Below, piece by piece: positions 1-6,507 of a DNA stretch of 13,938 nucleotides. How positions within the stretch are numbered: the first letter of the stretch is position 1; each line of letters begins with the position of its first letter. The notes beneath the pieces were generated by a model. The model worked only from the letters and a program-made list of their open reading frames with translations, was not told the origin of the DNA and made no database searches. This DNA is from an uncultured Campylobacter sp. GTDB lineage: Bacteria; Campylobacterota; Campylobacteria; Campylobacterales; Campylobacteraceae. Location of the stretch: contig CAAHEJ010000044.1 of NCBI GenBank assembly GCA_900772495.1, positions 1 to 13,938 on the forward strand, written 5' to 3'. The translations under genes and the position numbers were made by a program.

Positions 1-60
1 AGCACTTCGCAAAATTTGAGTGAATTTAACGGGCAAAAACTTGGCGTGGTAGAGTATAAG

Positions 61-1644
61 ATGGATTTTAGTCCGCTTTTTAAGACGGTAGCGAAGTATT
101 ATTTTGGTATTTTGATTTTTGTATTTTTGTGGCTATGTGTTATAAATCTTATCATTAGGTTTGATTACATCGCTTATATACTCGTGGGGTTTGGTATTAT
201 AGTGCGAATCTATCAATATATCTTTCACAAAGATTTATGGGTAGATGAAGCAATGATAGCGTATAGTATGTATGGCATAGGGTGGAGTGAGCTGTTTTTT
301 GCTCCATTGCCTATGCAGCAGAGTGCGCCTGTATTTTTTGTCGTGTTGTCTAAATTCTTATGTGGTATTTTTGGTTATAACGAGTTAGTGCTTTATTTTC
401 TACCTTGTGTGTTTGGAATTTTTACACTCGTTTTAGCCTTCAAAATCGCTAAACTTTTATTTGGCGACAATAGTTTTGGATTATTGGCTTTTGTAATGCT
501 TGTATGTGGCTCTTTGGGATTGCTTTATTATAGTGCAGAGTTTAAGCAATACAGCATTGAAACATTTTTTAGTTTTTTGCTTATATATTTTTATCTCAAA
601 AATTTGGAATTTAAAAAATTTATTGCTATCAGCGTGCTGTGTTTTTTAAGCTCACACACGGGAGTTTTTGTATCTTTTGCTTGTATTGCTGGGTATTTAT
701 ACAAAACTCTGCCCCATTCTTTTCATCTCAAAGTATGGATAAAGAATAATATTTCATATATACTTTTCAGCGTTATTTTGGCAATACTTTTTGTGTTATA
801 TTATTTTATTTATGTGCGCTATCAAGCTGTGGCTGGTTTTTATGCTTATTGGAAACCGTATTTTATCCCATTTAATCCGCTCGAACTCCCTAGTTTTTTT
901 GTGAGAATTTTGCCTGTGTATGATGGTTTTACACCATTTGGCAAGAGTGGCGCATCTTTGATTTTTATGTTTGTTTCGTGCATAGGGCTTTATGCTTTAT
1001 GGAAAGACAGACGGGATTTGTTTATCGTCTGTGTAGGAATGCTTGCGATATATGTGGGGTTAAGTGTATGTCAAATCTATCCTTTTGGACACGGCGGAAT
1101 TATCGGCGGACGTTTGTCGCTTTTTATGTCGGTGTTTTTTTATATAATGTGTGCAAGTGGTGCGACTTATCTTTATGATAAAATCTCGCTAAAATGGAGT
1201 AAGGCTTTATGCGTTGGGTGTTTGTTGGCACTTATTCTTTTTAGTGTGTATAAAAACGCGCAAAAATTTTTGCCCGAGCATCGCCACATAGAGCAAACAC
1301 ACACTTTTATCACGCAAATTGCCAAAGAATACACAGAGTCAAAACTTGCAGAGCCTGATAAATGTGTGTTTGTGTTTGAAAATGCACAACCTATGTTTTT
1401 GTATTATTCACACATTGATAATCTCAACATTCCGCACAAAGTTTTTGATGAAAAATTTAATTTAGAGAATTTTTATAACAAATTTGGAGAATTAAAATGT
1501 CAAAAATCGTGGATTTTAGCAAGTCATTATCCTAGTGGAGAATGGGTAGATTCGCTCGTTGCTTACACAACATCTTTGAATAAAAATGCAAAAATAAAGA
1601 CAGCAAAAACAGGTTGGGGAACGATTTTGATAAGGATTGAATAA
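61..1644 (+). CDS. GT39-like integral membrane glycosyltransferase
   Basis: This is probably a membrane glycosyltransferase that moves a sugar from a polyprenyl-phosphate carrier to a surface glycan or protein on the periplasmic side. About 527 residues are dominated by 10 or more hydrophobic segments. A short WVDEAM motif (Asp62, Glu63) sits in the first large loop, matching the acidic DE pair that is catalytic in the GT39/PMT/ArnT fold. A soluble, non-hydrophobic tail covers roughly the last 110 residues. The exact donor and acceptor cannot be read from the sequence. The start is uncertain: the frame is open to the left edge, and a TTG at 16 and a GTG at 46 are in frame. ATG 61 was chosen because the hydrophobic N-terminus follows it, but there is no convincing ribosome binding site. 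By eye the gene is clearly more AT-rich than the genes to its right, as is common in LPS/LOS or capsule loci. A small terminator follows at 1706-1724. Confidence 0.7.
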   Translation: MDFSPLFKTVAKYYFGILIFVFLWLCVINLIIRFDYIAYILVGFGIIVRIYQYIFHKDLWVDEAMIAYSMYGIGWSELFFAPLPMQQSAPVFFVVLSKFLCGIFGYNELVLYFLPCVFGIFTLVLAFKIAKLLFGDNSFGLLAFVMLVCGSLGLLYYSAEFKQYSIETFFSFLLIYFYLKNLEFKKFIAISVLCFLSSHTGVFVSFACIAGYLYKTLPHSFHLKVWIKNNISYILFSVILAILFVLYYFIYVRYQAVAGFYAYWKPYFIPFNPLELPSFFVRILPVYDGFTPFGKSGASLIFMFVSCIGLYALWKDRRDLFIVCVGMLAIYVGLSVCQIYPFGHGGIIGGRLSLFMSVFFYIMCASGATYLYDKISLKWSKALCVGCLLALILFSVYKNAQKFLPEHRHIEQTHTFITQIAKEYTESKLAEPDKCVFVFENAQPMFLYYSHIDNLNIPHKVFDEKFNLENFYNKFGELKCQKSWILASHYPSGEWVDSLVAYTTSLNKNAKIKTAKTGWGTILIRIE

Positions 1645-1705
1645 AAGTAATTAAATTTTTTGTTGTTTTTTGAGCGTAAGAAACAAAACATAAGTCGTCA
1701 ATTTC

Positions 1706-1724
1706 AAAGCACTTTTGCTTTTTT
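1706..1724 (+). terminator. Putative intrinsic terminator after the glycosyltransferase gene
   Basis: A 6-bp stem AAAGCA/TGCTTT with a CTTT loop runs straight into further T residues. It lies about 60 bases after the stop of the membrane glycosyltransferase gene and before the HAD gene. The stem is short and only one third GC, so the call is moderate. Confidence 0.5.
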
Positions 1725-1763
1725 AAAAAAATGATAGAGTGTCAAGATAATAGAAAAAATAGT

Positions 1764-1818
1764 AAGTCTATGCAATGAAAAAATCGAAGAACTAAAATGC
1801 TTCGTGTGGCATAGATTT
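1764..1818. other. Nested stem-loop in the spacer before the HAD gene
   Basis: The outer arms are 1764-1773 and 1809-1818 (10 bp including one G-U, core TCTATGC/GCATAGA). They enclose an inner 5-bp pair, CGAAG at 1785-1789 and CTTCG at 1800-1804. The arms are properly nested, so one RNA could form both. T-rich sequence follows the right arm, so it may act as a weak second terminator. It could also be a structured RNA element of unknown role. Confidence 0.35.
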
Positions 1819-1860
1819 TAATTTATCTATCAAACGCAACTTAAAGTGTAAAATTTTCGC

Positions 1861-1866
1861 TATAAT
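1861..1866 (+). promoter_or_regulatory. -10 box of the HAD phosphatase gene
   Basis: A perfect TATAAT preceded by GC (GCTATAAT, the Campylobacter sigma-70 pattern) ends only 7 bases before the ATG at 1874. Transcription would then start at about 1872-1874, at or next to the start codon. No -35 element is evident. Confidence 0.55.
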
Positions 1867-1873
1867 TTACCCT

Positions 1874-2524
1874 ATGAAAAAAGCAAACAAGCAAAAAACC
1901 ATACTTTTTGATTTAGACGGCACGCTGATAGATGGCACACAAGCGATTTTAGAGGCTTTTGAAGTGGCTTTACAAGGCACGCAGGCGCACTTTGATGATG
2001 AGCGCATAAAGGCTATGATAGGCTTTCCGCTTGACATAATGTTTGCAAATTTGGGCTTTGTTGGCGAGCAAATTACTGAGCGCATAGCCGCTTACAAGGC
2101 GCATTATTTGCAAATTTATCTTGCTCAAACCACGCTTTTACCGCGTGTTAAAGAGGCTTTAAGCGAAGCGCGAGATTTTGCGGATTTAGCAGTAGTAACC
2201 ACAAAAGGCACGGCATCCAGCAAGGCTATTTTGCGTAATTTAGGCGTTTTGCACCTTTTTGGCGCTGTGGTTGGCAGGGACGATGTGAGCGAGCCAAAGC
2301 CAAGTGCTGAGCCTATTTTAAAGGCTTTAACGCTTTTAGGTAAGGATAAAACGAACGCCTTTATGATTGGCGATACGCATTTAGACATAAAAGCAGCACA
2401 AAATGCTAAAATTTCGCCCATTGCGGTAAGTTGTGGCTATGAAAGCGAGCAAAATTTAGCAAAATACGGCGTTTTGCTCAAAGCAAATGCCTATGAAGCG
2501 GTAGAGTTTATTAAAAATCTGTGA
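1874..2524 (+). CDS. HAD-superfamily phosphatase (phosphoglycolate phosphatase-like)
   Basis: This is a cytosolic Mg-dependent phosphomonoesterase of 216 residues, the usual size for the Gph/PGMB-like HAD subfamily. All four HAD motifs are visible: I, FDLDGT with nucleophile Asp13 and acid/base Asp15; II, VVTTKG with Thr109/Thr110; III, Lys142 in SEPKPS; IV, GDTHLD with Asp167 and Asp171. Residues 20-90 form a helical cap between motifs I and II, as in the phosphoglycolate phosphatase group. The natural substrate cannot be told from sequence; repair-type clearance of 2-phosphoglycolate or another sugar phosphate is plausible. The ATG at 1874 is the only reasonable start before the essential DxD motif. 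It has no Shine-Dalgarno sequence and lies right under a TATAAT box, which suggests leaderless translation. The gene is convergent with the transporter gene to its right. Confidence 0.88.
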   Translation: MKKANKQKTILFDLDGTLIDGTQAILEAFEVALQGTQAHFDDERIKAMIGFPLDIMFANLGFVGEQITERIAAYKAHYLQIYLAQTTLLPRVKEALSEARDFADLAVVTTKGTASSKAILRNLGVLHLFGAVVGRDDVSEPKPSAEPILKALTLLGKDKTNAFMIGDTHLDIKAAQNAKISPIAVSCGYESEQNLAKYGVLLKANAYEAVEFIKNL

Positions 2525-2707
2525 AAATTAAAAATAAAAAATGCCTTAATTTGTCAAAATTGTTAAATTAACAGCGTTTTGCCATACATTGCTAGCGCAA
2601 AAGCCCAAATTCACAAAAGCACAGCGCGAATTTGCATTGTGTTTTTGTTTATTTTAAATTTTGATAACTTCAAACTCTACAAATTCTTAACAAAAATAAA
2701 ACATCAA

Positions 2708-4096
2708 TCAATCCATACCCGCGTGATGATACTCTTCTGGGTGGTCAAGGGCGTAGCGGAATTTATCCATATCGATTTGCTTGTCCCAAACGGCGACTAT
2801 TAAAGCCGCCACGCTGTTGCCGCACAAGTTTCCTACCGCGCGCATTTCGCTCATAAATTTATCAACCCCCAAAAGCACCGATATAGCAGCCACAGGCAGC
2901 ACCTCCGCAAGTGTCGCGCCCGCTCCGTTGTTTGCCTCAGCGATATACATACTTCCCAAAGCCCCAAGTGTGCTACCAAGCACTATAAAGCCACTTCCTG
3001 TAACGCCCACTGCACCTTTGCTTGCTATCATCAAAACGACTAAAATGCTTATTTCGTGGGATAAGGACAAATTCACGCCAAAGGCTTGTGCTAAAAAGAT
3101 AAGGCTCATCGCTAGGTAAATGTTGGTGCAATCAAGGTTAAAGCTATATCCTGTCGGCAGCACCAGCCCCACAGTCGCCTTTGAAAGCCCCGCTTTTTCG
3201 AGCTTTCGCATTAGTGGCGCAAGTGCGCTTTCGCTCGAACTTGTGGCAAAGACGATTAAAACTTCACGGGCGATAAAGCGCATAAATTTAAAGATATTCA
3301 CCTTTACAGCGTAACAAATCAAACCCAAAACCCCAAAGATAAAGATAAGACAAGCTATGAGCATCACCAAAAGCAAGTAGCCCAAATTCACAAGGCTTCC
3401 AAGCCCATACTGTGCGACTAAAAACGCCATCGCCGAAAAGGCAGCCACAGGGCTAAAATACATAACAATTTGCAGGATTTTAAAGACGAAATTTTGCAAC
3501 AACTCAAACACCTTGCGAAAGGACTGCTTGTCTTCTGTGCGAAGCAAAGAGATGATGATAGCCGTGCAAATAGCAAGGACAAGCACTTGCAGGGTTTTGC
3601 CTTGCGAAAAAGGCGTGATAATGTCCGTTGGCATCGCGTCTTTTAAAATGTGCATTATCTCGCTGCTCGCACTCAGCTCTATTTGCGCTGTGGTAAATTG
3701 CGCTACGCTCGCACTATCCACTTGCGATGGGTCAAGATGCATACCAGCTCCCGGTTTCATCACATTTGGCACGATGATGCCCACAGCCAAAGCCAAAGTA
3801 GAGACGATTTCAAAATAAATCACAGCCTTTGCGCCTATGCTGCCGACTTTTTTAAGGCTTTCTAAGCTGATAATGCCTAAAACAAGGGTTACAAAGATGA
3901 TGGGACCGATGAGAATTTTCAAAGCTTTGATAAAATAATCCACCCCCGGCTTGCTCGCTAATGCCAAATCCTTGTTGATAAGCCCGAGCAAAACGCCAGC
4001 AACGATGCCCACAATCACCCAAAAAGCAAGGCTTGTAAGCATAGTTTTGTAAAAAGGCGGCTTGCGCTCGCGTATGCTTTGAGATAGCGTTTCCAA
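2708..4096 (-). CDS. dctA: DctA-like C4-dicarboxylate:cation symporter (DAACS family)
   Basis: This inner-membrane secondary transporter is most likely for aerobic uptake of succinate, fumarate, malate or aspartate with H+ or Na+. The DAACS signatures are present in order: the serine-rich reentrant hairpin TSSSE at about 285-289, PTGYSFNLD at about 314-322, SKGAVGVTGSG at about 359-369, and VDKFMSEMR at about 411-419 followed by the NLCGN turn. PTGYSFNLD followed by a T-N-I-Y stretch resembles DctA more than glutamate carriers; the usual Gly after NLD is Cys here. The 462 residues are slightly longer than typical DctA. The start was set at TTG 4096 because AAAGGA lies 6 bases upstream and a TATAAT box is at 4128-4133. 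A longer frame from TTG 4162 would translate through that promoter. ATG 4042 is a shorter alternative. The gene is monocistronic. A glutamate/aspartate carrier cannot be excluded. Confidence 0.85.
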   Translation of the reverse strand: METLSQSIRERKPPFYKTMLTSLAFWVIVGIVAGVLLGLINKDLALASKPGVDYFIKALKILIGPIIFVTLVLGIISLESLKKVGSIGAKAVIYFEIVSTLALAVGIIVPNVMKPGAGMHLDPSQVDSASVAQFTTAQIELSASSEIMHILKDAMPTDIITPFSQGKTLQVLVLAICTAIIISLLRTEDKQSFRKVFELLQNFVFKILQIVMYFSPVAAFSAMAFLVAQYGLGSLVNLGYLLLVMLIACLIFIFGVLGLICYAVKVNIFKFMRFIAREVLIVFATSSSESALAPLMRKLEKAGLSKATVGLVLPTGYSFNLDCTNIYLAMSLIFLAQAFGVNLSLSHEISILVVLMIASKGAVGVTGSGFIVLGSTLGALGSMYIAEANNGAGATLAEVLPVAAISVLLGVDKFMSEMRAVGNLCGNSVAALIVAVWDKQIDMDKFRYALDHPEEYHHAGMD

Positions 4097-4127
4097 AATT
4101 TGTCCTTTGAAAAGAAATTTTACGAAA

Positions 4128-4133
4128 ATTATA
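4128..4133 (-). promoter_or_regulatory. -10 box of the dctA-like gene
   Basis: The minus-strand hexamer is a perfect TATAAT, about 30 bases upstream of the AAAGGA and TTG start of the transporter. The predicted leader is about 25 nt, as for other genes in the window. No clear -35 is seen. Confidence 0.55.
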
Positions 4134-4361
4134 CTAACAAAAAAGAACTTAAAGTTTAACAAAACATTTACAAAGGCGTTATTTTTGCTTTTTTTGGGTA
4201 AAAATAAAACAAGGGGTTTGTTTTTAGACTTTTAAAAATGTTGTTTTTTACCACATTTTTTCGTCAAATTATCAGTAATAAGGCTTTTTTTATAAACTCT
4301 GCTAAACCCACTAAATAAACGCGTTTTGGAAAAAGTGTCTTAAATATAAAAAACAATAAAA

Positions 4362-4388
4362 AAGCAAAGGGCTTAAAACCCTTTGCTT
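4362..4388 (-). terminator. Intrinsic terminator of the two-gene cytochrome operon
   Basis: Perfect 10-bp arms AAGCAAAGGG (4362-4371) and CCCTTTGCTT (4379-4388) flank a 7-nt loop. On the minus strand the stem is followed by a long T-rich tail (six T, then A, TT, G and six T). It lies 57 bases after the stop of the hexahaem cytochrome gene. A second hairpin just before it, GCGCATTT/AAATGCGC at 4394-4414, may strengthen termination. This marks the end of the operon. Confidence 0.85.
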
Positions 4389-4445
4389 AAAGGGCGCATT
4401 TGGGGAAAATGCGCTTAAATTTAGCTAGCTCAAAGCAGCATTAAG

Positions 4446-6479
4446 CTACAAGTAAGATAGCCCTGCGATTATCATCAGCACAAGGAAGAAAAGCCCTGTG
4501 ATGAGCATCAAAATGCCGACAACCTTGCTGATAGCAGCCATAGGGAAGTCAAAGCCCTTGATGAGCAGTGTGTCAAGTTTGCCTGAGCTTTTAAGCCGTG
4601 CAAACCATTTGCTGCGCTCGTGTTGCACCTCGCTTTGAGAAAGGCTACCGCTGAATATAACCATATCCATAGGGAAGCGGTCTGCGCGGAAGTGCGTGTT
4701 AAAGAAATGCACCGCAAAGATAAAGCCCATCGCAAGCAAGGCTTCATCTGAGTGTATGACTGTGGCTATGTTGAGCCATTCGCCGCTGACAAGCGCGCTC
4801 GCGCCCACAGGAAACCACAGCATAAGCCCTGTAATGCCTATCATAAACATACCCCAGAATACCGCAAGATAGTCGAATTTCTCCCAGTAAGTCCAGCGGT
4901 CAAACTGCGGGCGTTCGCCCTTGCCGAAAAACCACTTGAAATGAGCGGCTAAGTCTTTGAAATCCTGAGTATTTGGCATAAGCCCATCAGGTCCAAAGAA
5001 ATCTTTGAGCGTCCAGCCATTTTGCACCTTGCAAGCAACGATTTGCCCTATGTGGCTGAAAAAGACGATAAACATTATCACCGCGCTGAAATGGTGAATT
5101 TGTGTCGCTACCAAAGGTCCGCCTAAGAAGTCAATCAAACTTTGCGCCCAAGGAGCATCGTAAAACTTTTGTCCAAGCCCTGAGATAGAAAGCCCCAAGA
5201 AACTTGCCGCCATAAAGAAGTGCTGTGCCTTTTGGAAAGGCGTAAAGCGCTTAATGTGCGTTTTATCAGCTGCGCTTTTTTCTTTTGCTGCTTGCCATTC
5301 TTTTGGGTGAGTAAGGCGTAAAAGCACCAAGCGAACGCACCACAAAAGCGTATGTATGCCAAAGAACACAAAGACAACGATAACAAGCCCCGCCATAAAT
5401 TTAAACACCCCATTAAGTGCTGGGAAATTCTCTCCATCGTGATGGTCGGCGTGAGCTATGAATTCAGTGAAATTCGCGTTTGCGCCCTCGTGGCATTTAG
5501 CGCAAGTGTCGATTTTTGCTTGCCCATAAAGCGTAGAAGCGCGGTTGTCGCTTGGCTGTATGTTGTGCTTGCCGTGGCAGCTCGCACAAGTTGGCAATGC
5601 CTCAAAATGCTCGACATTGTTTTTGCTTAAAAGCAAAGCCTTGCCGTGAAAACTACTCAAAAAGGTTTTGAATTTCTTTTCGTGGCATTTTTCGCAGCTT
5701 ATCTCAGCGATAGTGCGTGGGTTTGCCGCCATAAATTCAGGCGTTTTGTTATGCACGCCGTGGCAGTCTAAACAATTTGGCAGCTTTTTGCCCTTGTCGT
5801 TTGTCAAATCAACATTGATTAAATTCTCAAAAGAAAGTTTGGCTTTTTTAGGCGCGTGAGCTGAATTTGCCAAATTTTCTTGCGCTTTTTCGTGGCATTT
5901 AGAGCAATTTAAGCTGATGAGATTTGTGTTTGTGGCTAAATTTGGGTCTATGCCACCCTTTTGCATCGCGTGGCAATCGCTACAAGCAGGAAGTTTCCCA
6001 AAAACCATTTCAGCGTGAATGCCGTCTTTATAGTCTGTGATATTTGGCGAGTTGTTCCACTCATCAAGCCCCGCTTTTATGCTTTTGCCGCCATTAAGTA
6101 TCCAGCCCTCAATGCCCTCAGTGAGGATAAAGGTGTTTGTATATCCTGCACTTTTAGCAAGCAAGCTTATCTCAGCAGGCTCAAAGCTCATTCTGTCCTT
6201 GCCGTAGAAAATGATTTTAGCGTTTTTGTCTTTTGGCATAGCCGAACGCCAATTTTTCGCATCGACAAAGACAGAATTTGGTATGTAGCCAATCTCTTTT
6301 TTTATCTGCGCATCAATAGTGCCACAGAACAGCGTCTTTTTCCCTTCTAAATCTGCCATCGCATCGCTAACGGTGATGGGCTGAGTGCCTTCAACAGCGG
6401 CTATACCAGCAACGCCGTCAGCGATACTTATTGAAACGAATGCAAAGAGTAAAAAGACGAATTTAAGCATTTTTTTCAT
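4446..6479 (-). CDS. Rhodanese-like/hexahaem c/cytochrome b fusion, probable quinol dehydrogenase
   Basis: This is a membrane-anchored periplasmic electron-transfer protein of 677 residues. In order it has a signal peptide (about 1-22), a rhodanese-like domain (about 33-135), six CX2CH haem c sites (Cys166, 192, 236, 262, 298 and 326), a membrane helix from about 360, and then an FdnI/HydC-type cytochrome b domain starting at RFTPFQKAQH. Likely haem b ligands are His420, His462/463, His476, His576, His591 and His596. The rhodanese active loop reads FYGKDRMS: the catalytic Cys is Gly93, so sulfurtransferase activity is not expected. The c-plus-b architecture is like that of CbcL-type proteins and predicts quinol oxidation with electrons passed outward. 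The gene follows the octahaem reductase gene by 28 bases, and a terminator follows it, so it is the natural redox partner of that enzyme. ATG 6479 was chosen for AAAGGA at 7-base spacing; GTG 6494 in frame overlaps this site. Confidence 0.85.
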   Translation of the reverse strand: MKKMLKFVFLLFAFVSISIADGVAGIAAVEGTQPITVSDAMADLEGKKTLFCGTIDAQIKKEIGYIPNSVFVDAKNWRSAMPKDKNAKIIFYGKDRMSFEPAEISLLAKSAGYTNTFILTEGIEGWILNGGKSIKAGLDEWNNSPNITDYKDGIHAEMVFGKLPACSDCHAMQKGGIDPNLATNTNLISLNCSKCHEKAQENLANSAHAPKKAKLSFENLINVDLTNDKGKKLPNCLDCHGVHNKTPEFMAANPRTIAEISCEKCHEKKFKTFLSSFHGKALLLSKNNVEHFEALPTCASCHGKHNIQPSDNRASTLYGQAKIDTCAKCHEGANANFTEFIAHADHHDGENFPALNGVFKFMAGLVIVVFVFFGIHTLLWCVRLVLLRLTHPKEWQAAKEKSAADKTHIKRFTPFQKAQHFFMAASFLGLSISGLGQKFYDAPWAQSLIDFLGGPLVATQIHHFSAVIMFIVFFSHIGQIVACKVQNGWTLKDFFGPDGLMPNTQDFKDLAAHFKWFFGKGERPQFDRWTYWEKFDYLAVFWGMFMIGITGLMLWFPVGASALVSGEWLNIATVIHSDEALLAMGFIFAVHFFNTHFRADRFPMDMVIFSGSLSQSEVQHERSKWFARLKSSGKLDTLLIKGFDFPMAAISKVVGILMLITGLFFLVLMIIAGLSYL

Positions 6480-6507
6480 CTTTTTTCCTTTCACTCAAAT
6501 TTGAGCC

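Noticed and set aside
1..23. Possible 3' end of a preceding plus-strand gene
   Set aside because: Frame 3 reads six codons and then TGA at 21-23, which would fit an overlapping upstream gene. Six codons are too few to support it.
6494..6505. 12-bp palindrome CTCAAATTTGAG between the two cytochrome genes
   Set aside because: It is short and AT-centred, lies in the ribosome-binding leader, and has no T-tail. It could be an operator or chance; nothing decides.
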